Assembly (NCBI GenBank): GCA_009809945.1
Contig: WTPW01000418.1
Coordinates: 111,826-175,825 of the forward strand
Direction: 5' to 3'
Length of the DNA stretch: 64,000 nucleotides
Source of the DNA: Gigaspora margarita
Lineage: Eukaryota > Glomeromycota > Glomeromycetes > Diversisporales > Gigasporaceae
In this document: positions 35,366-44,828 of the stretch, piece by piece
Position numbering within the stretch: position 1 is the first letter of the stretch
Layout: each line of letters opens with the position of its first letter
Made by a program: the position numbers and the translations under genes
The notes under the pieces: generated by a model
Database searches by the model: none
Told to the model about the DNA's origin: nothing
The model's input: the letters and a program-made list of their open reading frames with translations, nothing else

Positions 35366-36166
35366 TGAGCAACTAAAGCTGTTCTTGGACATTTTGTGAA
35401 AATTGACCAAATGATTGTTTAGCCAATTCGATAAATTTATAATTCGGCAATATTAAAATTTTTGATTTAAGTAATTAGTATATAAAACAATATATATTTT
35501 TAAATTCTATAGCAATAAATTCTTCATAAATGCAATATTTAAGATCATAATGTTTCACTAAAAAAAGTACTTATTAATTAGTAAAAGTTTGATAATAGTA
35601 TAAAAACATTTAACTTCACAATGCAAAAGATTTTTAAATGCCAATATGAATATTCCATTATTCTTGTATTGTATGTAGATTTTAAATGCTAAAATCAAAT
35701 GATCAAGAATTTCAAAGATCTGAAAATGCTTGAAGATTTTGTTCAGCAGTCTTAAAAGCATGATCTTTAATACCTATGAACTAAAAAGTAAAATCTTTGG
35801 TTAAATGGATCTACATAACAAACATGATCTAAAGGCCATAATAAGCAAAAAAAATGAGATGTTATACATACATATGACATATGCTCGATTTATATTCAGT
35901 TACCCAGGTTACCTAAGTTACCTGGTTTACCCAGGTGACCCAGTTTGTAACCCGGTAATAATTTTTTTTATGGGCGGGTAACCTGAAGTTAAATAAGAAT
36001 GAGAAGAAAGCATAACAATAAAATTTTTTTCGCATTATCCAAGGTTTTGTTTAGTAATATAATTTATAAACTTCATGAATAACTCAGTTGGGCAGTTAAC
36101 TCAGTTGAGCAGCTAAGTCTGGTTGACTCAGTTAATCTAATTGACTCAGCTAACCTGATCGATCAA
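35366..36166. other. Spacer with two minisatellite-like patches
   Basis: No credible gene; a 67-codon minus frame at 35558-35761 has ATG but no recognisable feature. 35905-35990 repeats a GTTACC(T/C)AGGT motif in both orientations. 36075-36165 repeats GTTGACTCAGTTAA-like units about five times. Confidence 0.5.
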
Positions 36167-36170
36167 TTAA

Positions 36171-36397
36171 GGCCGTTTTAAATTAATTTTTGGTTAACAT
36201 TACCACCAGCTGAAGTCTTCCCCCGCAAAATGAGCAACCAATCAAAACGCTGGATGACTCTCACTAATCACCTGATTTGCATCAACCAATGAAATTGACC
36301 CATCTTTGTTCATTTTTATATGTTCGTTTCATTTTACAGTATCCCCTCCTGAAAGTCTGGAAAATGATGTTAACCGAAGAATCAACTTCAAACAGCC
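36171..36397. mobile_element. TTAA-flanked MITE, CpG-retaining copy
   Basis: Flanked by TTAA at 36167-36170 and 36398-36401. Short inverted ends (GGCCGTTTT... / ...AAACAGCC) and an internal inverted pair TTTTGGTTAACATTA / GATGTTAACCGAAGAA. It is the better-preserved partner of 17886-18118. No ORF. Confidence 0.75.
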
Positions 36398-36419
36398 TTA
36401 ATTAATTTATAATATCGGG

Positions 36420-37263
36420 TAGTATTGTTAGCCGAAATTATTTTAAGCTTGTAGAAATATTTCGACTTTCGACATTTAGCATGTCGAAATTCTAATGTAA
36501 TGTCGAAATACTAAAGTTATGTCGAAATTCTAAATAGCGTCGAAATGTCTAAATTAGCTAATTAATAAATAAGTACTAAAGTATCTTGTGCTTATAAGTT
36601 GTGCAATATATGAAATATGCGTTAATTTATCTTATATGAGATATACTTTTATTTACTATCTTAATTTATTGAATTTAGTCTTTAAAAAATCTATTTTCTA
36701 TATAATTAGTTTTAAAAAAATTTTTTATCCGATTTATTTAACTAAACAATATGTATTATCAAAGTGATTAGAACGATTAAATATATAAATTTGATCATAT
36801 GTAATAATTACGATATGAAGCTTTTAAATACAATAAAATTTAAATTAAAATAAGTGAACTTTATAGATGAATTCGATAAAGTAAATATTTAGTCATGTAA
36901 ATTACAATTTTATTTTTATCGCTCAAATAATTTAAAAACAAAAAGCCAACTATAATATATATCTTTATTTAATATTGAAAACAATATATTTAACTTGAAA
37001 TAAAAATCTATATGCCAATAAGCATTGAAAACTGATATAAAGTTTATCTACTAAGTGTATCAGTTTTAGGAGGTTAGACTGTATAATGTTATTTATTTAG
37101 ATATTTAGTCATATAATATCTATTTAGTCAAATATTTAGACATTTAGTCAAATTTAAGATTTTTTTTTGACATTTCGACAAATATAATGCTATGTCGAAA
37201 TATATTTAGACACCAAAGTGTCTAAATTTTTGACTAAATAGCCTATTTCAGCTAACAACACTA
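36420..37263. mobile_element. TIR element with GTCGAAAT subterminal repeats
   Basis: Inverted ends TAGTATTGTTAGCCGAAAT and ATTTCAGCTAACAACACTA; ATCGGG on both sides (36414-36419, 37264-37269), a 6-bp match. The motif ATGTCGAAAT with TTCTAA spacers is repeated at least five times at 36465-36555, and inverted or direct copies (ATTTCGAC, TGTCGAAATA) occur near the right end (37172-37200). A GGTTAGACTGTA end like those of the pogo MITEs lies near 37071, so a fragment of another element may be inside. Confidence 0.75.
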
Positions 37264-37329
37264 ATCGGGGCACCTATTATGTAACAATAATAAAGAAAAT
37301 ACAAATTTTTAAAACATATTCAACCGCAT

Positions 37330-37700
37330 AAAGTTAATTTTTCGTTTTGTATAATTTGTTCCAAAATTTCATTCGATGGGTTGGATTTTTTTTAATTTAC
37401 TGTAAATTAATAGATTTATGTTCACATCTAAGGCAGCGCAAATTTAATTTTCGTTTCAATCAGAAATGTGGAAATTGTTTTTTTTTATCGGACTATCAGG
37501 TAATTCCAAGACACCAGACAAATTTATTAAATAGCAAAAATGGAATAATTATAAAAATAATAAAAAAAAAATAAAAAAAAAAAATAAAATAAAATAAATA
37601 AATATATATATATTTTTATTTTTATTTTTTTTTTGAAAAAATTGGGCCGGCAGGTTACGAATGCAAAACGATTGCATGGCCTAATAATGACAATCACCGA
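37330..37700 (+). repeat. Dispersed repeat, CpG-retaining copy (pairs with 31595-31965)
   Basis: See 31595-31965. This copy ends less than 200 bp upstream of the BTB-TLDc start codon, so it may contribute promoter sequence. Open frames within it (37347-37574 and 37633-37842) are not conserved in the other copy and include an A-rich low-complexity run, so they are not called as genes. Confidence 0.7.
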
Positions 37701-37898
37701 AAATCACATGATTTTTCACTGGTTTCCAGGCGGATCACATATTTTGGTATTTCCTAAAAGAATTATGCAGTGCGCTGCATTTTCACGATTATATGGGAAT
37801 AACAATAATAAATATGGTAACAATGTTGGTTTTTTTTTATAGTGTAACCATCTTTTCTTCTCATTATAACGCTTCTAAATTTTAACTTTTAAACCAAG

Positions 37899-39418
37899 AT
37901 GACAACAGACCATTTAAAAAAACTTTCAAAAGATTATCTTGAACTCCTTGATGATAAAGAAGATTTTAACGTAATCATTAATGCTGGAGAAGCGCCGAAT
38001 ACAAAAATATTTCGAGCACATTCAAATGTTTTGAGATATAGATCCTTGTATCTCCGAGATAAACTAACAACAACTAGTAAAGATGCAGGTGGCCTCAAAA
38101 CTATTAATTTAAAGCATATCTCTGTTCAACAATTTGAAATTATTATTAAGTAAGTTACTAAACAGTACGTTTTAAATAGCATATACAAAGAACTAATTTT
38201 TTTATACAAATTTAATAAAGGTATATTTACGGAGGAGTAATTTTGCTGGAAAATCAAGGGGCATCATTTATTTTTGAACTCATGCATGTTGCTTTCGAGT
38301 TTTATTTAGAAGAATTGGCTAGACACATTGAAAATTATTTAATTGAAACAAAAGCTAATTGGCTTCGATTACATTTTATGCGAATTTATCAAAAAAGTTT
38401 TCAAAATAATCAATTTCAAAATTTACAAAAATGGTGCAATGATTTTTTAGTAAAGTATCCAAATAAAATTTTTGATTCCGAAGATTTTACATCACTTCAA
38501 GAAAATGCGTTAGTATCTCTTATTAAACGAGATGATTTACAAATGGAAGAAATAAAAATTTGGAATTATATAATTAAATGGGGAATTGCACAAAATCCAG
38601 GCCTATCATTAAATGGACCAGAACAATGGACTAATGAAAACTTTCTGGCATTAAAAAATACATTACAAAATTGTTTACCTTATATCCGGTATTTTCAAAT
38701 ATCTGGAGACGATATTGTCGAAAATATGCGACCGTATCATCAAATTTTAGATAAAAACCTTTGGAATGACATAATGAACAGGACTGTAAATCCAAATAGA
38801 CAAGTATCATCAGTAATTTTTCCAATTCGTACAATTTTGAAACCAACATTACCACCACGTATTTCACGTACCACAGAACCATTTTCAACAATTATTAATG
38901 AAGCACATGCAGCCGAGATTTCATCATGGATTGATAAACAAACTGCAACATATTCAGTAACAAATAATCCATACAATTTTAATTTACTTCTTCGTGGAAC
39001 TAGAGATGGTTTTACAGCTAATGCATTTTGGAATTTATGCGATAAGCAAGCAAATACAATAGTTATCATGAAGGTTAAAAATACTGATGAAATTCTTGGT
39101 GGCTATAATCCTATAAATTGGGATAAATCAGTTAATGGTTATATAAGTTGCGATGATAGTTTTATTTTTTCATTGAGAAATGGTAATACTCTTTTCTCTA
39201 TTTTAAGCCGTATAGAAAGTTCACGAAATGCAATTTATTGTAGTTCTAATTACGGACCATGTTTTGGTTGTAATGATCTTGATATGGTAGATTTTTTTGA
39301 TCAAGATGTCAATCGATGTATATGCTTACATAATTCTTATGAAAAAGCAATTAAAAATTTAGCAGGCAGTCGATTTTCAATATCAGAATACGAAATATTC
39401 CAAATTAAAAAAAAATAA
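37899..39418 (+). CDS. BTB-BACK-TLDc domain protein, two exons
   Basis: Exon 1 37899-38149, intron 38150-38220 (GTAAGT...AAAG), exon 2 38221-39418; the join restores ...IIIKYIYGGVILLEN and gives 482 residues. ATG at 37899 is the first in frame and starts a typical MTTDHLKKLSKDYLELLDD leader. Residues ~25-115 are a BTB/POZ fold (DFNVII, FRAHSNVLRYRSLYLRD, YIYGG). About 120-200 are a BACK-like helical region (FQNLQKWCNDFL). About 308-482 are a TLDc domain (LLLRGTRDGFTANAFWNLCD, ILGGYNPINW, FSISEYEIFQI). BTB domains dimerise and can recruit CUL3; TLDc domains are linked to oxidative-stress resistance and V-ATPase regulation. Members are very numerous in Glomeromycotina, with unknown individual roles. 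No disabling change seen. Confidence 0.9.
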
Positions 39419-39895
39419 AAATTTATTTGACTGAAGTTAGATTAAGGTTAGGGTTTAAGTTTTGGAATTAAGGTTTGGGTTAGGTATACATCGGTTTATA
39501 CTAAATTTCATGAAAATTCTTTTTTGTAAATTTTGAGTTGTTATATGTACCGTGCTTCATACACTAGTGTACAAATCAGTGTTGTTTATTTAACCAAGTC
39601 AATGGTAATTGACCATTTAAGTTAATGATTCAGTTATTTTAATCAATTGACGATGTATTTGACAAATAAAGATAAAAATAGAATTATTTTATATTGTTAA
39701 AAACGTTAATTATTAGTTATTTAAAAGAAAAGAAGGTACTTTTTAGACATGCTCGATGATACTGGTTTTGCAAGTTCTTTGCAAAAAATAATAACAAAAA
39801 CAATTTGTCAAAAATTTTTGGTTTTTTAAGTCGTATATGTTTTATTTTTGCACGTGATTTCAATTTGATTGGTGCGCAGAATACTTGGAGGTGTA
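39419..39895. other. 3' flank of BTB-TLDc gene
   Basis: Noncoding. A TTAGGGTTTAAG/GGTTTGGGTTAGG patch at about 39440-39485 resembles degenerate telomere repeats. Confidence 0.45.
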
Positions 39896-39903
39896 GTTTT
39901 AGG

Positions 39904-40280
39904 CAGGGACGGTGAATAATATCGATTTGTATCGATCATATATAAAACGATAATTTTAGGCCAAATCATGGGGAAATCAATATTTTCGCAAATTTTAATG
40001 CAGTGTAACAATATGCACTTGGGCAAAATTAAGGTATAATACGGGCCGGGCAATATAAATTTGCTAACTTGAAACGTTGATAAGCTTCGGTAAAATAGAC
40101 AATCAACAAGCACGAAAGAAATTTTAGTTACTGATCACGTTATATCACGTTATCTGTAACTGTTGTACAAAATTTTGCATTCTAATTGGCCAATCATGGG
40201 TATATCGATATAAATCGATATTTTTGACCATACCGATCGATATTTTTGCAAAATCAAATCGATATTATTCACCGTCCCTG
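39904..40280. mobile_element. 377-bp hAT-like MITE
   Basis: Ends CAGGGACGGTGAATAATATC and GATATTATTCACCGTCCCTG are perfect inverses; 8-bp duplication GTTTTAGG at 39896-39903 and 40281-40288. The interior is rich in ATCGAT (ATATCGATTTGTATCGATCA and inverse), and a 95-codon minus frame (39826-40113) overlapping its left end is not a gene. CAGGG termini plus 8-bp duplication are classic hAT features. Confidence 0.92.
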
Positions 40281-41271
40281 GTTTTAGGGGATTGCTACGC
40301 CGGGCACCTACCATTCATGTGATTTTGCACCTACCGATCGACATACCAAAAATTTCAAAATTTTAAATCAAAATACCTTGTTAACATCTGAATAAATTTG
40401 ACGAAGTTATTTTATTTGAATTCTGTGAACACATAGAATTCAAATAAAAATTTTTTAACAAACATGGTTAAGTGGTTATGGAGATATCTTCTCTAAAAGG
40501 TAGAGAAAAATCAAAACGCCTATCAAAATAGAAGCTATGCCAATTTTTTTAAAAAAGTTGAGCGATAATATCTCCACAACCACCTGATCAAGACAGATAA
40601 AAAAATTTTATTTGAATTCTATGCATTCACAGAATTCAAATAAAACAAAATCATCGAGCTTGGTTAGGTAGTCATGGGGATATCTTCTCTCAAAGTAAGA
40701 GAAATCAAAACGCCTATCTAGAATCTGCAATTTTTTGAAAATTTGAGTGAAGATACCTCCACAACTACCTAACCAAATTCGACAAAATTTTTTATTTGAA
40801 TTCTATGAATCCATAGAATTCATATAAAATAAAATTCATTGAGTTTGGTTAGGTAGTTTCGGTGGTATCATTGTGAAAAAGATTGGCATAGCTTCTATTC
40901 TGATAGGCGGTTTATTTTTTTCTAACTTTAAACTGAAGATATATCCACAAACACCTTACCAAACTCGATAAATTTTATTTTATTTGTATTCTATGATTCC
41001 ATAGAATTTAAATAAAAAATTTTATCGAGTTTGATCAGGTTGGTTGTGGAGATATCATCGCTCAAATTTTTTTAAAAAATTCGCGCAATTTTAAGTGATT
41101 TGATTTTTCTTTAAATTTGAGAGACCGTGTTTGTTTTTTTTTTGATTTTTTTTGAATTCTATGTATTAATAGAATTCAAATCAAAAAAAAGATTCGTTCA
41201 ATTCAGATGTTACCAAGATGTTTTGATTTAAAATTTTGAAATTTTTGATTTTTTGGTATGTCGATCGGTAG

Positions 41272-43187
41272 TAGGGTGTCCAGGATTATGATCCGGTAAA
41301 TGCCAAATTATGCATTCGGTAAATTACAAATTATGCGAATTATGCGAACCCCAGGTTTAGGGCTAAAAAATTGTGCTGCCCAAATATAAAGATATGCTGT
41401 AATGCAAGACAAACGTTTATAACCAAAATTTAGTCTATGAAACTGTTTTTACGTGTTATTATACAAATAATATTTTCGAACTCTAACCTAATTGCAAGAT
41501 TTTATCCTTAATCTAAAAGCACAATTTTTTTGTGTTCTAATTAGTGCTCCAAACGGGTCGGGTCGGGTCGGAAACCCGAACCCGACCCGAAATTTCGGGT
41601 CGGGTCGGGTTGAAAATTTTCGGGTTAGAGCTTCAACCCGAACCGAACTCGACCCGACCCGACCCGACCCGAACCCGACCCGAAATTTTAGGACTAATAT
41701 ATTAAATTTTTTTAAAAAATGAATTTATTCGCCCTTTTTGCTCTTAAACGTTTAATAATTCATGTAATGATGGTCATCGAAGTTGGCTAATCAAATCTAA
41801 GCGTGGTATGCTTATAAATTCAACGGGCTACTACACTAAGAATCGTGCATTGCATATTCAGAAGCAATGAAAGTTTTCTTTATTTTTATACTATGGATTC
41901 ATGGAATTAATATAAAAAAACTTTACTGATTTTGCCGTCGAGAAATTATTGTTCGAAGTTAAAAAGAATTTAGGCGATTGTTAAAAAAAGTCAGCAATTA
42001 AGTTTTTCAAAACTTTGATCGAATTAGATAGGTGATTGCTGAGATATTTTCGGTCGAAAAAAGTATGTAATATTATTATCAGGGATTTTTAATTTAATCA
42101 GCTCTCGTCAATGAATCAAACCAATTTCAATATGTGTAATATTTTAAAGTAAAAAATATAGTTGAAATTTCAAGTTACGTATCGACAGTTTTTTTTTAAA
42201 AAATATGATTTTTCACGTTATACCCTTCAGATTCTCGATTTTGATTGGCTAAGAAAAAATTTAGCCTAATTACTCAAAATTCTACTAATGCCTATTAAGT
42301 GAAAATTGTTTCTGGGTCAATTTTACAATAATGAGGGATTATTTTTCAAAAATTTCTATTTTTGTAATGAAAAATTCAAAAGTTACTAACGGCTGGAAAT
42401 TAGTAAACAATTATGTAATGTGGGCCAAAACTTGAAGATCTGCGGCCGTTAACCAATCAAAATCGAGTGACAATTTTGTGTCGATCGTTTGAAGAAATCT
42501 GATTGGTGCATACTTGACTGTCTTTTGAAGTTTTATTTAAAATATTATTTAAAAATACATATGCACTTGCTATTAGAACCAAAAAAAAAACATAAAATGC
42601 TAATTTCGCGCATCTATAAATTGGATAATTTTCGGGTCGGGTCGGGTTGACGTTCAACCCGAACCCGACCCGAACCCGACCCGAAATTTTCGGGTCAGAT
42701 ATTTCTAACCCGAACCCGACCCGACCCGAAATTTCGGTTCGGGTTTCGGGTTGACCCGACCCGATTCGGAGCACTAGTTCTAATTTTGCCCATGTCAAAC
42801 ATTACAAGTACGTATGTACGTACGTTACGTAACTTACATTGTATGACCAATTGTGTGTTGGCATATAATCGTTATACCAATGCTATAAAAGTTCCGGTAT
42901 AATAAAGAATTGTTACTACATTCGGATCTATTAATTTCAAAGTTTAGATACTATGATAGTTTAGCCAGCATTATTCACATGATCATACTCGGAATTAGCC
43001 AACGTTAGAGTATAATATAGGCCGACTTGATATCACATTCTGTGTAACTTAATCTGTGTAACGTCAATTGGCCAATAGAAATTTCTTTATACGAGAGTGG
43101 AATTTCTTTAAACGAAATCGCATATTTTTATGTGCTACAAGGTGAATTATGCGGATATTATCCCGGATCATAATCCTGGACACTCTA
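41272..43187. mobile_element. 1.9-kb hAT-like element nested in the foldback
   Basis: Ends TAGGGTGTCCAGGATTATGA and TCATAATCCTGGACACTCTA; 8-bp duplication ATCGGTAG at 41264-41271 and 43188-43195. Further inverted pairing (AATTATGCGAA, TTATGCGGATA) near the ends. It has no transposase ORF and itself contains the element 41542-42776, so it is non-autonomous. Confidence 0.9.
41542..42776. mobile_element. 1.2-kb hAT-like element with GGGTCGGGT arms, third nesting level
   Basis: Ends TAGTGCTCC and GGAGCACTA; 8-bp duplication GTTCTAAT at 41534-41541 and 42777-42784. Each end continues into about 130 bp of tandem GGGTC/CCCGA repeats (41553-41690, 42632-42768). Open frames here (for example 41492-41722, 42457-42798) only translate these repeats. 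The central 900 bp is unrecognised and has no gene. Confidence 0.9.
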
Positions 43188-43367
43188 ATCGGTAGGTGCA
43201 AAATCACGTGAATAGTAGGTGCCTGGAGACTTTCCCTCCCCAAAATTAGTTTCAAATCATTTAGGAATAAATATCTTTTTTGATATACTTTAATATGGTA
43301 TACTGTATTTAAAATAACAAGATACGTTTTTCAAAAAAGTTTTCTCAAAAATTTAAAATTATATGAG

Positions 43368-43483
43368 AGTTGCCAAGGGAAACCCTGTTATTGGGCTTTC
43401 AATTAAATTTTGTGCCGGACACAATTTGTAACAAATTAGCCTTATTTTAAAAGCCCGATAACAGGTTTTCCTTTGGCAGCACT
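43368..43483. mobile_element. Short MITE or hairpin, about 116 bp
   Basis: AGTTGCCAAGGGAAACCCTG on the left pairs with CAGGTTTTCCTTTGGCAGCA on the right, and TTATTGGGCTTT with AAAGCCCGATAA. Target duplication unclear (ATGAG / CATG). Confidence 0.65.
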
Positions 43484-44828
43484 CATGTGTCATTAATATA
43501 CCTTTATTTTTCTAATTATTAATAAATTATTATATAACTTTGTTATTAAAAAATAGATAAGACAACTATCATAAATCAATAAAGTACTGCCAGAAAAGAA
43601 TAGAATTTAGCGATTTCAATTTTCTTTACAAAGACTTTAACTTTTTAAAAATGTAAACAACATATATCTAACATATAATAGTAAGTCATTGTAAGATCTG
43701 TTAACTTTCTTGCAAGAGATTTATTTTATATTATGAACTTATTAGAAACATATTAGAAATAATTTATTCATCACCTGGGTGAACCCCTTACCCTTTTTTT
43801 TTTTTTTTTAAAAAAATAGCTTAACCTTGGAAATTAGCGGGTTAAGGGTAGAAGATATTGGGTGTAAAATTGAACCCAAAAAGTGGTTTCATATGCAAAA
43901 TATTGAAATATAAGCGATTTTTTTTAAAAAAAGATCTGGTTTATTACGCAAAGACTATTGGACGGGTGAATTATTTTTAATTTATGATTATTATATTATT
44001 AATAAAATATTGTAATTTTTTATTTTTTATTTTATTATTATTATTAGATTAATAACATATTATTTGTATATAAAATTAGATTATATCTATATAATAAACA
44101 TATTATTAGTAATAAAGTTATAAGAGGGTTAACAGAAAGAAAAAAAAATATAAATATATGTTTAATATATAATAATATTGTTAAAATATATAATAGATAT
44201 AATGTAAACATATTTAGGAATATTTAGAAAAAAACATAGGTTTCTGTAAAGCTATTATTTATTCTTTATCAAGATTCGGCATTTTTAAAAATTTTATATT
44301 AACATTTGTGTTATAGTAATCACATATCTTATAAACTAAATTTGAAATAATTATAAACTTGAAAATTTGCACTTTTATTTTTTGGCAGAATACAAGACAA
44401 TTGTCATGACTTATAAATCGATAAAACGCTTTAAATTTAATATCTTGTATTCATTAAAATGAAGCGAATTAACAAATTTTTCATCGGCACACCCAAGAAT
44501 TTGCCAATTAACCATTGAAATATTTATTTGTTTATTTTCTTTTTGATTTTAATGTCGCATTATACATATAACTAGTAAAAATAATAGTCATAGAGACCAA
44601 ATTTTATTTATAGAATGCACACAAATATTACTTTATTGTGACTTTTAAAATTACATTAAAAACTCAATAATAAATTTACGATACATGTAAATAATAATCT
44701 AGTATTTTACATATAAAGAGCTAACATAAGTAATTATGCTATTTTACGTTAATATAAAGTATCGATAGTAATTTACTTTTGATCAATATCTTCCTTCGTT
44801 TTTATTTTATTTATTAACAGATCATTCC
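43484..44828. other. AT-rich 3' flank of the repeat-protein gene
   Basis: No gene. On the minus strand several overlapping AATAAA signals (44801-44815) follow the stop of the repeat-protein gene by 14-28 bases and probably serve as its poly(A) signal. Confidence 0.5.

Larger units (their letters stand above)
40287..43242. mobile_element. Foldback element, GGGRATTG family, carrying nested hAT-like elements
   Basis: Left end GGGGATTGCTACGCCGGGCA; the right end pairs from GGTAGGTGCAAAATCACGTG (43191) through AGTAGGTGCCTGG and is ragged beyond. Left part (40380-41180) has tandem hairpin units with AATTCTATGAATCCATAGAATT-type cores and ACCTAACCAAA / TTTGGTTAGGTAG arms, as in the 20.5 and 27.2 kb elements. 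The right arm is cut by element 41272-43187; rejoining 41271 to 43196 restores the continuous arm. The hAT MITE at 39904 lies directly beside or just inside its left tip. Confidence 0.8.

Noticed and set aside
41492..42798. Open frames rich in Gly-Arg-Val and Pro-Thr-Arg
   Set aside because: Translations of GGGTC/GACCC transposon arms on either strand.
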